NCBI RefSeq assembly: GCF_963518785.1
Contig: NZ_CAUQKJ010000010.1
Location: 1-64,000 of the forward strand
DNA from: an uncultured Campylobacter sp.
Lineage (GTDB): Bacteria; Campylobacterota; Campylobacteria; Campylobacterales; Campylobacteraceae
Length of the DNA stretch: 64,000 nucleotides
Direction of reading: 5' to 3'
A program made the translations under genes and the position numbers. The number at the start of each line of letters is the position of its first letter. The first letter of the stretch is position 1. The notes under the pieces were generated by a model, which did no database searches, had not been told where the DNA came from, and worked only from the letters and a program-made list of their open reading frames with translations. Shown here piece after piece: positions 34,427 through 43,844 of this stretch.

Positions 34427-35545
34427 TTAGTCCAAAAGCTTCTGCTTAAACAGCGGGATTTTGTAGCAAAAGGTGCTGCCCTCGCCGAGTTTCGAGCTGA
34501 CGCTTTTTGCAATTCCGTAGCGCTTGCAAATTTTATCGATTATGTTTAGCCCGAGGCCAAATCCGCCAAGAGCCGCGTTTTCGCGCGAGTATCTATCCCA
34601 GATCGCGCTCGTATCCTTTATGCCGATGCCGAAGTCCTGCACGCTAAAGACCGCTATGTTCACCCCCTTTTCCAGCGCGATGATGACCTTGCCGCCGGGG
34701 CGCGAATATTTTATGGCGTTGCTTAGGGTGTTGTCGATGAGGCGCATAAGCGAGGTTTCATCCATAAAAACGCTCACATCGGGCGCTATTCGCGATTGCA
34801 GGCTTATATTTTTGCTTTTTGCGACCAGATAGATGAAATTTATCCTGGCGCTCAAAAACTCGCTTATATCGATGCGGCGGCTTTTGAAGCTCGTCTTTCC
34901 GCTTTTGATGAAATACTCCACGTCCTCGTAAGTAATGATCATCTGCTTAAGCGCGGATTTTATTCGCGCCGTGTGTTTGTCGCGCAACCCAAGCATCTCG
35001 GTATTAATGAGCGCGACGCCCAGAGGGGTCTTTAGCTCATGCATCGCGTCGTTGAAAAACGCCTTGATGAGGTTGCTTTGCTGCGCGTAGAAATTTTTAA
35101 TGATTTTGTAGTTAAACAGCGCGATGATGAGCGCTACGAAAATCGTGATAAAGATCGTAGAGATCGCGATAAATTCTATCTTGGCGTAGCTTATCTTTTT
35201 TGAGATGACGAAAAAATATAGCTTGCCCTCATGAAGAAAATGGCGTTTGAAAAACACTCGCCCGCCGAATTTCAGCGTAATAAACGCAAAATCGGGCGGC
35301 TGCACGCTTAGGTTTGATCTTAAAATTTCGCCGTTTGCGTTTAGGATCGCGTAGTCGTAGATGAGCTCGTCTTTTAGATCGGGATACGCGCCGGCTAGAG
35401 CTTCGCCACTTTTTTGTATCAGCTCGGCGACGTCGGCGCTCTCCTCGATTTTGGAGTTTAAATAGATGATATAAAGGCTCTCGCTTATAAAGGCGCCGAT
35501 GATGAAAATCGCGCTAAAAAGCGTAAATTTAAACCCTTTAAGCAT
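34427..35545 (-). CDS. Sensor histidine kinase
   Basis: 372 residues from ATG 35545, which overlaps the response-regulator stop by 8 bases (a longer in-frame start at 35674 runs into that gene and is rejected). Membrane segments at about 8-30 and 121-147 flank a short periplasmic sensor. H169 (NDAMHELKTPL) is the phosphorylated His. N-box DNTLSNAIKYSRPGGK, G1 DFGIGI and G2 GFGLGLNI follow. Last gene of the reductase cluster, so likely reports on sulfur-compound or redox state; that is inferred from position. Confidence 0.85.
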   Translation of the reverse strand: MLKGFKFTLFSAIFIIGAFISESLYIIYLNSKIEESADVAELIQKSGEALAGAYPDLKDELIYDYAILNANGEILRSNLSVQPPDFAFITLKFGGRVFFKRHFLHEGKLYFFVISKKISYAKIEFIAISTIFITIFVALIIALFNYKIIKNFYAQQSNLIKAFFNDAMHELKTPLGVALINTEMLGLRDKHTARIKSALKQMIITYEDVEYFIKSGKTSFKSRRIDISEFLSARINFIYLVAKSKNISLQSRIAPDVSVFMDETSLMRLIDNTLSNAIKYSRPGGKVIIALEKGVNIAVFSVQDFGIGIKDTSAIWDRYSRENAALGGFGLGLNIIDKICKRYGIAKSVSSKLGEGSTFCYKIPLFKQKLLD

Positions 35546-36197
35546 TGATCTTATATCCGAGTCCGCGGCTGGAGAGGATGAAATCGTTGCTAGTTTTGGA
35601 GCGGAGGTTGCTGATATGCACGCGCACATCGACGCTGCCCGCCTCGCCGTCCCACACGTCGGCGATGAGCTCATCGACGCTAACGAATCTTTTGATATTG
35701 GCGAGCAGAAATTCTATGATTTTGATCTCTTTGGCGCTTAGCGATATCTCTTCGTCCGCACGCTTTAAAATTTTTAAATTTGCGAAGTAGTGAAATTTAT
35801 CCGCGATCTTGACGGCGCTCTTTTCGTCGCCGAAATACTTTCGCATCAGCTCGCTTACTCTAAATTTGAGTTCGGCTAGGTGGAAGGGCTTTTTTAGGTA
35901 TTCGTTGCAGCCAAGCTCGTAGCACTGGCTTAAATCGTCGATGTCGCCAAGCGAGGTCATCATCATCACGGGGGTGTTAAGGCCGAGGCTACGGGCGTAT
36001 TTGAGCACCTCTTCGCCCGAGACCTCCGGCACTTTGATGTCTAAGATCAGCAAGTGGTAGGCATTCGCGGCAATCTTATCACGGGCTGCGTCGCCGCTAG
36101 AGCATTCGTCCACTTCGTAGCCAAGCTCCTGCAGATACTCGCTTACGCTGCTTCTGTATTCAAAATCGTCTTCTAAAAGTAAAATTTTCAAACTCAC
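35538..36197 (-). CDS. OmpR-type response regulator
   Basis: 219 residues; GTG start at 36197. Receiver domain with acidic pair at 10-11, phospho-acceptor Asp53 (LLILDIKVPEVSG) and conserved Lys (EYLKKPFH). C-terminal winged helix (LSAKEIKIIEFLLANIKRFVSVDELI, ending ILSSRGLGYKI). Pairs with the kinase downstream and lies just after the NrfD-like subunit gene. Confidence 0.9.
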   Translation of the reverse strand: MSLKILLLEDDFEYRSSVSEYLQELGYEVDECSSGDAARDKIAANAYHLLILDIKVPEVSGEEVLKYARSLGLNTPVMMMTSLGDIDDLSQCYELGCNEYLKKPFHLAELKFRVSELMRKYFGDEKSAVKIADKFHYFANLKILKRADEEISLSAKEIKIIEFLLANIKRFVSVDELIADVWDGEAGSVDVRVHISNLRSKTSNDFILSSRGLGYKINA

Positions 36198-36206
36198 TCC
36201 CTAAAT

Positions 36207-36228
36207 CGGGAGCGAGGCTACGCTCCCG
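36207..36228 (-). promoter_or_regulatory. Hairpin over the NrfD-like stop codon
   Basis: CGGGAGCG and CGCTCCCG form a perfect 8-pair stem with a 6-base loop that overlaps the phsC-like stop codon, between it and the response regulator. No U-run follows, so it may be a partial terminator or mRNA-stability element that sets a lower level for the regulator pair. Confidence 0.45.
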
Positions 36229-37189
36229 TACAAACTTGCCCCGCATATACGATATAGTAGCGAAGCAGAATGACGCCGCAAAGCACGACGAAAGAATTTA
36301 AAACTATAAACGCAGGCTTGTAGGCGTGGTTTTTCAACGCCGTAAAGGCGATGATGATCGGAGCGATGAGCCCCGTGCCTAAAACGCCGATCCAGAAAAT
36401 TTTGCCGTAAACCTCGTGCGTCAAAGCCTGCTGTGCCGCAAGCGCGCTCGTGCCGCCCTCAAAATACATCCCGACAAATAGAATGAACAAAAGCGGAATC
36501 TCAAAGAGTATCGCGCGCAGATCAAGCACCAAAAGGTATTTTATGCTATCTTTGTTTAACGAGCCTTTAAAAAACAGAAGTCCCACTAAAATGCTCGCCG
36601 CGATGCCGCTGGAAAAGCCCGACAGCAGAAATAAAATAGGCAGCACAGGCGTATTCCAAAGCGGAATTTTCATCACTGCGCTTAGCAAAAAGCCCGTATA
36701 TGCGCCCACGCAAAGAGCAAGGATGAATAAAACTCGCTCGAAAGCTTTGGAAGCTTTGGCGAACGAGCTTAGTAAATTCACGATAGGTCGCAGAAAGGCG
36801 AGCAGTTTAAATTTACAAATTTCCTCGCCGAATACGCATAGCGCAAATACAAAGCTAAGCGGCACGTAGATCAAAAGCGCCAAAACGCCGAGGCTCATCA
36901 CCGAGCCGAAGTTAAATTTGATCAGCAAAAGATAAAAGCTTAGTGGCTTGCCCAGATCGAAAATTAAGAGCAAAAGCCCCGCGCAGATCGCAAGCGGCGC
37001 CGTGATCGCACCCGCTCTAATCATCGCATCCCAGATGGAATTTTGCTCGCTTTCGTGGCGGTTCCATTTAACTAAAAGCGCCACCATCGTCGCTCCCGCG
37101 CTAAGGCCCGCCAAAAATAGATAAATCGCAATCGGCCAAGGCCAGTAAATTTCAGAGTATTGGCTCATATCGCCCCACATATTATTCAT
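36218..37189 (-). CDS. NrfD/PsrC-family membrane subunit of the Mo-reductase
   Basis: 323 residues, about nine hydrophobic segments; NrfD-type quinol-interacting anchor of polysulfide/thiosulfate/tetrathionate reductases (YWPWPIAIYLFLAGLSAGATM start, ...GKPLSFYLL...). Passes electrons from menaquinol to the FeS subunit. Overlaps that gene by 8 bases. Confidence 0.85.
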   Translation of the reverse strand: MNNMWGDMSQYSEIYWPWPIAIYLFLAGLSAGATMVALLVKWNRHESEQNSIWDAMIRAGAITAPLAICAGLLLLIFDLGKPLSFYLLLIKFNFGSVMSLGVLALLIYVPLSFVFALCVFGEEICKFKLLAFLRPIVNLLSSFAKASKAFERVLFILALCVGAYTGFLLSAVMKIPLWNTPVLPILFLLSGFSSGIAASILVGLLFFKGSLNKDSIKYLLVLDLRAILFEIPLLFILFVGMYFEGGTSALAAQQALTHEVYGKIFWIGVLGTGLIAPIIIAFTALKNHAYKPAFIVLNSFVVLCGVILLRYYIVYAGQVCTGA

Positions 37190-37748
37190 AGCGTCCTCCT
37201 TTTTTGTTTTTGATATTCGCTAGGCGCGGTTTGGTGTTTAGATACGCTTTGGGATATTCTACGCTCGTTTTGGCTAGCAGCTTGCTTACCTCGGAATTTA
37301 CGTCATTTACGTCGCCGAAAGTTAAAGCATCCGTCGGACACACGCTTACGCAGGCAGGCTGTAAGCCTTTACTAGTGCGGTTAGTGTAGCAAAAGGTGCA
37401 TTTTCCAATAGCGTGCGTGACGGGATCTACAAACCTCGCGTCGTAAGGACAGGCCAGGATGCAGTATTTGCAGCTGACGCAAAGTCTCTCGTCTATGAGC
37501 GTTACGCCGTCTTTGGTTTTAAAGCTCGCTCCCGTAGGGCAGACGTCTACGCAGGGGCTATCCTCGCACATAACGCAGCTAGCGCGCGAATAATCAAGCT
37601 TTAAGCTTGGAAAAACGCCGCTTGTTTTGCCGTGCACCTGCAGCCTATAAACGCCGCTAGGCACGCCGTTTTCGTTCCTGCACGCAACCGAACAGGCTTG
37701 GCAACCTATACATAAATTTTCGTCGTGAATCATTATGAGTTTTTTCAT
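37182..37748 (-). CDS. 4Fe-4S electron-transfer subunit of the Mo-reductase
   Basis: 188 residues from ATG 37748 (GAAAGGGGCG upstream). Four ferredoxin motifs: CIGCQACSVACRNENG, CVMCEDSPCVDVCPTGAS, CVSCKYCILACPYDA, and CTFCYTNRTSKGLQ with ACVSVCP. PsrB/PhsB-type, between the catalytic and membrane subunits. Confidence 0.9.
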   Translation of the reverse strand: MKKLIMIHDENLCIGCQACSVACRNENGVPSGVYRLQVHGKTSGVFPSLKLDYSRASCVMCEDSPCVDVCPTGASFKTKDGVTLIDERLCVSCKYCILACPYDARFVDPVTHAIGKCTFCYTNRTSKGLQPACVSVCPTDALTFGDVNDVNSEVSKLLAKTSVEYPKAYLNTKPRLANIKNKKGGRYE

Positions 37749-37759
37749 AATCGCCCCTT

Positions 37760-40024
37760 TCAAATTTTAACTATATCGACGCCGACGTTGGTTACCATCG
37801 TGCTTACCACAGGACCCGCAGCGGGATCGAGAAGGACGCTTTGGTTGGTGCCTACGCCGTTCGTGCGCTTTAGCCCGGGGCTTACGTGCCCAAAGCCGTG
37901 GTATAAAAATAGGCAATCGTCTCTGATGCCTTGCGTGACGAAAATTTTAGCCTTTTGCTCGCCGAATTTATTTTTGAGCTTCACGATATCGCCCGTCTTT
38001 AGCCCCTCCACTTTTGCAGAAGCAGGGCTGATCCAAACCGGCGATTCGCTCATCATATCGTTTAAAATTTTAACATTTTGAGTGTGGCCGTTGGTGTGAA
38101 GCGCGGTCTTACCGGTCATTAGGCAGTATTTGTGTCCGCCGAATACGTCCATACCCTCGGTGTTTAAGCAGCCGTATCCCGCGAAAAGCTCCTCCACTTT
38201 CGGCGCGAAAAGCTCGATCTTGCCGCTCGGAGTTTTAAATTTCATCTGCGAGCTCATCTCGCCGTTTTCGTCCACGAACTCCGCCGCGGCAGGATATTTA
38301 TCGATAAATTTAGCCACGAGCTTCGGCTCTCGGTAATACAGCTTCGGCACCTTGTAGCTTACGTAGCCGTTTTTGATTAAATTTGCGATTAGCTCGGCAT
38401 TGCCTTTGGCTTGCTGCATGCGGTATTCGTCGATATTGTTCCAAGTGTAGTCCTTATCGATCTTCATCACCCTTGCAAGCTCTCTAAAAATTTCATAGCC
38501 GCACTTCGTATCGCCCACCGGCTCGACGGCTTTGTTTCGCATCACAAATCCGGGCGCGGTGCCGCCTTTGTTTTGAATCGACTCGTCGCGCTCCAAATAC
38601 GTAGATTCGGGCAAGATCACGTCGGCTAGGCACGCGAAGTCGCTCATATACACGTCGATTGCGAGCACGAAGTCTAGCTTTTTGATCGCTTCTACGCTCT
38701 TATCCACGCCCGCAACGTTGATGAGGTGGTTAAAGCGCGTGCTGACCCAGCCTTTTACCGGATATGGCTTTTCGCTTAAAATCGTAGGCGCGATCTGCAT
38801 TAAAACGCCGTGTTTGCGCGGCACGAAGAAATTTTCGCTACCTTCTTCGCCGCAGCCGTCGATGCGCGCGGTCTTTGGAATTTTAAAATTTTTATCCGGA
38901 TTTGAGATGGTAGGGAAGAGATCCTCTTTGCAAAGCGCGTTGAAGGTTTTGGAATCTTTAGAGAAGTAAATTCCGCCCTTTTTCTCGACGTTTCCCATCA
39001 GCGCGTTTGCGATCGCGATGGCGCGCGTTCGGACGTATTCGGCTTTGGCGGTCGTGGTTTTATGGCCCCAATCGATTATGACTGCGGGAGCTGCGGCGTA
39101 AATTTCATTTGCGATGCGCTCTACCTTGTCCGCTTTGATCCCCGTGATGGCCTCCTGCCAAAGCGGCGTCGTATCCTTCACCGATTGCCTTAGCTCCTCT
39201 AGCCCTACGGCGTATTGTTCGATAAATTTTTTGTCGTATTTGTTATCGCGTAGCCAGACGTGAATTAGCGCCATTAAAAACGCCGCGTCGGTTCCCGGCT
39301 TTATCGGCAGCCACTCGTCGGCTTTAGAAGCTACGACGCTAAAGCGCGGATCGAGTACCAAAAGCTTTACGTCCTCTCTACTTGCGGCTTTTGCGAGCTT
39401 TTTAGTTTTTGAGATATCGATTCCCTCAAAAAGATTGTGGCCGAAATTTACGATGTATTTTGCATCGCCGTAGTCTCTTTGCATATTGGCGCCGAAGGTG
39501 TGCGGCACGGCGATATTATAAGTGACCGGGCAACAGGACCAGTGCGAGTAGATGTTCGGACTACCGTAGGCACAGGCGAAATTCATCATCTGAGTATGGT
39601 GCTCGCCAGTTTTAGAGGTAAAAACTACGCTTTGCGGGCCGTATTTTTGCGAAATCTCGCCAAGCTTCTGCGCGCAAATTTTAAGCGCCTCGTCCCAGCT
39701 CGCCTCTTTAAATTTGCCCTCGCCGCGCTCGCCCACGCGAATGAGCGGTTTAATGAGTCTTTGATCGTCGTAGAGCTGATTTATGCCCGCGCCTCCGCGC
39801 GCGCAGACCGAGGTTTTGTTTGAAAAGCGATGGTTGCCCTCGATGAGAGCGCCGCGACCGTTTTTGACGGTCACCTCGATAGGACAGCGCGAGGAGCACA
39901 TCTCGCAGACGCTGGCGACTTTCTTTTCCGTCCCGCCGGTGACCGCGCTAGCGTTTAAATTTAGATTTAGCGTCGCTAGCGTACCGATTGCGGCGGTGCT
40001 TTTTAAGAAATTTCGTCTATTCAT
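37760..40024 (-). CDS. Molybdopterin oxidoreductase, PhsA/PsrA type
   Basis: 754 residues. Twin-arginine signal (RRNFLKSTAAIG) directs export to the periplasm. The [4Fe-4S] ligands are C40-x2-C43-x3-C47...C74. WSCCPVTYN is the likely Mo-ligand region, and VILPESTYLERDES and the C-terminal molydopterin domain (TGKTALHTNGHTQNV, TNGVGTNQSVLL) are conserved. The family reduces thiosulfate, polysulfide or tetrathionate; sequence alone does not decide. First gene of a five-gene reverse cluster ending in a two-component system. Confidence 0.88.
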   Translation of the reverse strand: MNRRNFLKSTAAIGTLATLNLNLNASAVTGGTEKKVASVCEMCSSRCPIEVTVKNGRGALIEGNHRFSNKTSVCARGGAGINQLYDDQRLIKPLIRVGERGEGKFKEASWDEALKICAQKLGEISQKYGPQSVVFTSKTGEHHTQMMNFACAYGSPNIYSHWSCCPVTYNIAVPHTFGANMQRDYGDAKYIVNFGHNLFEGIDISKTKKLAKAASREDVKLLVLDPRFSVVASKADEWLPIKPGTDAAFLMALIHVWLRDNKYDKKFIEQYAVGLEELRQSVKDTTPLWQEAITGIKADKVERIANEIYAAAPAVIIDWGHKTTTAKAEYVRTRAIAIANALMGNVEKKGGIYFSKDSKTFNALCKEDLFPTISNPDKNFKIPKTARIDGCGEEGSENFFVPRKHGVLMQIAPTILSEKPYPVKGWVSTRFNHLINVAGVDKSVEAIKKLDFVLAIDVYMSDFACLADVILPESTYLERDESIQNKGGTAPGFVMRNKAVEPVGDTKCGYEIFRELARVMKIDKDYTWNNIDEYRMQQAKGNAELIANLIKNGYVSYKVPKLYYREPKLVAKFIDKYPAAAEFVDENGEMSSQMKFKTPSGKIELFAPKVEELFAGYGCLNTEGMDVFGGHKYCLMTGKTALHTNGHTQNVKILNDMMSESPVWISPASAKVEGLKTGDIVKLKNKFGEQKAKIFVTQGIRDDCLFLYHGFGHVSPGLKRTNGVGTNQSVLLDPAAGPVVSTMVTNVGVDIVKI

Positions 40025-40109
40025 AAAAACTCCTTACCTTTAAATTTCGGTAGGAATTCTAAGGCTTCATCGTAAAAATAAGGTTAATTTTGATAATGCA
40101 GCTTTTGGC

Positions 40110-41342
40110 TTAGACTTTATCTCGAAAGATAAAATGCGTCCTGCGCCGTATTTTAAAGCCGTAAAATAGCGCCAGCAGTAGCAAAATGCTAATTGCGCCG
40201 CAGATCGCAAGGGCTACGCGAGCGCCTAGCAGCTCGGTAAAAAAGCCCGATATGAGCGCTCCAAATGGCGTACTACCTATTAAAAATAGCGCGTATAAGC
40301 TAAGCACGCGCCCGCGGAATTCGTTGCTTACGTGCATTTGCACGGTGGAGTTGATGCTTGAGTTTGTGATTACGAAAAGAAACCCTGTCACGGCAAGCCC
40401 TGCTGCAGCCCATGCGAAGGAATTTGCAGCCCCAGTAAGAGCTAAGCTCACCCCCATAGCGATCGCGCACGATCTGATTTTGCGGATGCCAAGTTTATCA
40501 AAAACTGCTACGAAAAGCGCGCCGCAAAAGGCTCCCACGCCTAGAGCCGACATCAAATATCCAAAGCTTCGCTCATCCGCGTCTAGGCTAAGCTTAACGA
40601 GTGCCGAGATCGTTACATTATAATTTGGCACCAGCGTCGCTACGATAAGCACTATTATCATTAGCTCGCTTAGAGTTTTTTTGTGCGATACATACGAAAT
40701 TCCAGCACCGATCGAGGCAAAAACGCCTCCGCTTCTGCTAGATAGCATAGTAGCGGATGGCGGAATTTTTATGAAAAACAGCGAAACAATGATGCCTAAA
40801 AAGCTAAGCGCGTTGAATAAAAAGCAAAAGCCCACGCCCCATAGCGCCATCACGATCCCCGCAAGTGCGGGTCCTGCGATACGAGCGACATTGAAGGACA
40901 TAGAATTTAACGCTATGGCGTTGGCTAGATCGCGGGGCGAGTCGATGAGGTCTTTTACCATCGACTGACGGCTCGGGGCGTCCATGCTGGTAAAGATGCC
41001 GCTTGCAAAAGCGCAAAATAAAATTTTGCCGAAAGAATATAGCTCGCAAAAGCTCATAACCGCGAAAATTGAAGCGGTCACCGCCATGCCTATTTGAGCA
41101 AGTAGAAGGATCTTTTTGCGATTAAACTTATCGAGCAGTACACCGGAAAACGGCGTAAAAAGTAGCGCGGGCAAGAACCGCGCCGCGGCTACAAGGCTGA
41201 CCTTAAAAGCGTCTGCGGTGATGCTTAGCACTAGCCACGGTAGCGCGACGCTTTGCATCCAAGAACCGATCAGCGAGAGGTTCATCCCGATCCAATAAAT
41301 TCTAAAATTTGAGTATTTAAGCGATAGGAAGGGATTTTTCAA
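40110..41342 (-). CDS. MFS_3 (EntS-like) transporter
   Basis: 410 residues, about 12 membrane segments. SNFRIYWIGMNLSLIGSWMQ and GVLLDKFNRKKILLL are typical of the EntS/MFS_3 branch, many of which export small molecules such as siderophores. No siderophore genes nearby. Ends in a basic tail. It stands alone, 85 bases upstream of the reductase cluster in the same orientation. Confidence 0.82.
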   Translation of the reverse strand: MKNPFLSLKYSNFRIYWIGMNLSLIGSWMQSVALPWLVLSITADAFKVSLVAAARFLPALLFTPFSGVLLDKFNRKKILLLAQIGMAVTASIFAVMSFCELYSFGKILFCAFASGIFTSMDAPSRQSMVKDLIDSPRDLANAIALNSMSFNVARIAGPALAGIVMALWGVGFCFLFNALSFLGIIVSLFFIKIPPSATMLSSRSGGVFASIGAGISYVSHKKTLSELMIIVLIVATLVPNYNVTISALVKLSLDADERSFGYLMSALGVGAFCGALFVAVFDKLGIRKIRSCAIAMGVSLALTGAANSFAWAAAGLAVTGFLFVITNSSINSTVQMHVSNEFRGRVLSLYALFLIGSTPFGALISGFFTELLGARVALAICGAISILLLLALFYGFKIRRRTHFIFRDKV

Positions 41343-41461
41343 CGCGCCGCCTTTTGAAATTTTGATTTGAGATTATACATTAAATTTTAAAAATTCACTT
41401 AAAGATTTAACATTTATAAAAATTTAACGAAAATTTAATATTTCTGAAAAGAAAAATTTTA

Positions 41462-41467
41462 TATACT
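41462..41467 (+). promoter_or_regulatory. -10 box for the PAS gene
   Basis: TATACT in an A/T-rich run, 31 bases before ATG 41499; AAAGGA precedes the ATG. Confidence 0.45.
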
Positions 41468-41498
41468 CTGCAATAAATTTTTAAGCAAAGGATTAAAA

Positions 41499-42065
41499 AT
41501 GCAAAGACCGACTCCAATTAATCAGGAGATCAAACTCGATGAGAAGCGCTATATAGTTTCTAAAACCGATCCGAAGGGCATTATCACGTTTGCAAATCCA
41601 TATTTTTGTATGATTTGCGGCTATAGTGAGCTTGAGCTCTTGGGGCAGCCGCATAACATCATACGACATCCGGATATGCCGCGAATAGCGTTTAAGCTTA
41701 TGTGGGATACGATACAACAAGGCAAGGATTTTACCGCCGTGGTTAAAAATTTAGCCAAAGACGGGCGCTTTTATTGGGTCATTACGGAATTTACTTCTAA
41801 AAAAGATCCCGTGACAGGGCAGATCACCGAATACACGGCATTTCGCAAGGCTCCACCAAGATCCGCGATCGAAACTATAGAGCCAATTTACAAGGCGTTG
41901 CTGGATGCTGAAAGAAACGGCGGTATGCAGGCTAGCCAAAAGGCGCTCGTGGACTTTTTAAAAAGCAAAGGCGAAACCTATGAGAGCTGGATCGCAAAGG
42001 TCTCAGGCAAATCAAATCCGCTCACCGCAATGTTTTTTAAGGCGATGAAAAAGCTTTTTAGCTAG
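41499..42065 (+). CDS. PAS-domain protein, CetB/Aer-like
   Basis: 188 residues: one PAS domain (about 20-125: YIVSKTDPKGIITFANPYFC with a C-terminal FRKAPP end) plus a helical tail; no membrane segment. C. jejuni CetB/Cj1191-type proteins of this layout bind FAD and feed an energy-taxis receptor. Here no receptor partner is adjacent. H at IIRHPDMP is conserved in that family. Confidence 0.8.
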   Translation: MQRPTPINQEIKLDEKRYIVSKTDPKGIITFANPYFCMICGYSELELLGQPHNIIRHPDMPRIAFKLMWDTIQQGKDFTAVVKNLAKDGRFYWVITEFTSKKDPVTGQITEYTAFRKAPPRSAIETIEPIYKALLDAERNGGMQASQKALVDFLKSKGETYESWIAKVSGKSNPLTAMFFKAMKKLFS

Positions 42066-42088
42066 TCCAGTTAAAATTTAATGCAAAC

Positions 42089-42103
42089 CCCGCGCAATGC
42101 GGG
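42089..42103 (+). terminator. Short GC hairpin after the PAS gene
   Basis: CCCGC GCAAT GCGGG, followed by ATTATT; small but placed 24 bases after the stop. Confidence 0.4.
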
Positions 42104-42236
42104 ATTATTCGGCTCGGCGCGAGTAGAAGACAAATAAAGCGCAAAGCCGCCCGCTCATGAATTTTGAAATTCTACGAAATTTTAAATTTAGCGCTTGAGC
42201 TTTGAAATTTTACGTCCACATCAAACGCGCTACAGA

Positions 42237-42851
42237 TCAAAGCCCCTCAAGCGTTATGTCGTAGAGCCTCTCTGCCGTTTCGTCGTTTAAATTTAGCGTC
42301 TTTTTGCTTCGTAAAAATTCTAAAATTTCATCCTGCGCAAAGCCTGCTCTTTGCGCACAATGCTCGTGCGCAGGCAAAAAGCCGCGGCATAGCGCGATAT
42401 TTTCTAAAATTTCCTCATCGCATAAAAAACAATACGGCTCGTCGTGCAACCGCCCCTCAAATTTTAAAATTTCGGCGTAGCTTTCTACGATTATGCGGCG
42501 CGGATTTTGTTTGCCAAAGCGCATAGCAGCGTGGTTTAGCAGCTCGTAATAAAATTTATCCAGATGCTCGGCATCTTTTAGATGCGCGTGTAAAAGCCGC
42601 ATAAATTGCTGCCAAAATAGCAGCTTCTCGCGGTTTCCGAGCCACGCGTATCCTAGATGCATCACACCGCTAAGACGAGGGAGGAAGTTTTGATTTTGCG
42701 AGAGCTCGAAGTCGATTTTATAGCCCTGGATGATGTTTGAATGGCGCGCGCCGTAAAAGCGATACGCACGCACGAGCGCACTTTCGCTTAGCACATCTAC
42801 GATGCAGTCCTCATCCCTAACTTTGGTCGTTTTTAATATAAATCCTTGCAT
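42237..42851 (-). CDS. recO: Recombination protein RecO
   Basis: 204 residues, the short Campylobacterota RecO. OB-fold start (MQGFILKTTKVRDEDCIVDVLSE) and a helical domain with paired cysteines (CFLCDEEILENIALC...HEHC) that may bind zinc. Acts with RecR/RecF in RecA loading. Alone on the reverse strand, divergent from accD. Confidence 0.85.
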   Translation of the reverse strand: MQGFILKTTKVRDEDCIVDVLSESALVRAYRFYGARHSNIIQGYKIDFELSQNQNFLPRLSGVMHLGYAWLGNREKLLFWQQFMRLLHAHLKDAEHLDKFYYELLNHAAMRFGKQNPRRIIVESYAEILKFEGRLHDEPYCFLCDEEILENIALCRGFLPAHEHCAQRAGFAQDEILEFLRSKKTLNLNDETAERLYDITLEGL

Positions 42852-42902
42852 TTTCCTATTTTAGCGAAATTCACATATAAATTTAAATAAAGAATTTTAG
42901 GT

Positions 42903-42908
42903 TATAAT
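42903..42908 (+). promoter_or_regulatory. -10 box for the accD operon
   Basis: TATAAT in GTTATAATCA, 37 bases before accD ATG; same ten bases as before prfB. Confidence 0.5.
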
Positions 42909-42944
42909 CAGAAGTTTCATTTCATAGAATTTAAAGGAAATCAT

Positions 42945-43844
42945 ATGAATTTTGGAGATCTATTTTCAAAAATACGTAGAACGCAGCCCGCACCTAGCGA
43001 AGCTCCTACGCATTGGATAAAGTGCCCGGGATGTGGCGCACTGATGTATAGCAAAGAGGTCGAGCAAAATCATAGCGTTTGCCCCAAGTGTAACTATCAC
43101 CTTCGTTTTGACGCGCAGGCTCGCATCGATCTGATCTGCGATGAAGGCTCTTTCGTGGAGTACGATCAAAATTTACAACCCGTCGATCCACTAAAATTCG
43201 TCGATAAAAAATCCTACAAAAAGCGCATCTCCGAGAGCAAGGAAAAAACAGGCAGGTTTAGCGCGGTAATCGCGGGCGAGGGTGCTATAAGTCGCCAAAA
43301 AATTCAGCTCGTGGTGTTTGATTTTAACTTCATGGGCGGAAGCCTGGGCTCTGTGGAGGGCGAAAAGATCGTGCGCGCCGTAAAGCGCAGTCTGGATAAA
43401 AACGAGCCGCTAATAATCGTAAGCGCAAGTGGTGGTGCTAGGATGCAAGAAAGCACCTTTTCGCTAATGCAGATGAGCAAAACCTCCGCCGCGCTTAAAA
43501 TTTTATCCGAGCATAAAATTCCTTTCATCTCCGTTCTTACTGATCCTACGATGGGCGGCGTGAGTGCGTCATTTGCGTGGCTGGGAGATATCATCATCGC
43601 AGAGCCCGGCGCTCTTATCGGCTTTGCCGGACAGCGCGTCATCAAGCAAACTATAGGCGCAGATCTGCCGGAGGGCTTTCAAAGATCGGAATTTCTGCTC
43701 GAGCATGGATTAATTGATGCGATCGTTCCTAGAGCCGAGATGAGGCAGTATCTAAGCGATATGATAAACGTGCTTAGCAAAAACGCTGTACAGATTGACG
43801 ACACGAGTGACAAATCGCTGCACGAAGAGAGAAGCGAAGAGTAG
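42945..43844 (+). CDS. accD: Acetyl-CoA carboxylase carboxyltransferase subunit beta
   Basis: 299 residues. Zinc ribbon C27-x2-C30 and C46-x2-C49, then the crotonase-fold carboxyltransferase (SGGARMQESTFSLMQMSK, PTMGGVSASFAWLGD, GFAGQRVIKQT). With AccA it transfers the carboxyl group in fatty-acid synthesis. TAG overlaps the GTG start of rlmH. Confidence 0.97.
   Translation: MNFGDLFSKIRRTQPAPSEAPTHWIKCPGCGALMYSKEVEQNHSVCPKCNYHLRFDAQARIDLICDEGSFVEYDQNLQPVDPLKFVDKKSYKKRISESKEKTGRFSAVIAGEGAISRQKIQLVVFDFNFMGGSLGSVEGEKIVRAVKRSLDKNEPLIIVSASGGARMQESTFSLMQMSKTSAALKILSEHKIPFISVLTDPTMGGVSASFAWLGDIIIAEPGALIGFAGQRVIKQTIGADLPEGFQRSEFLLEHGLIDAIVPRAEMRQYLSDMINVLSKNAVQIDDTSDKSLHEERSEE

Noticed and set aside
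37760..40024. Selenocysteine in the molybdopterin subunit
   Set aside because: The frame has Cys codons at the Mo site and no internal TGA.
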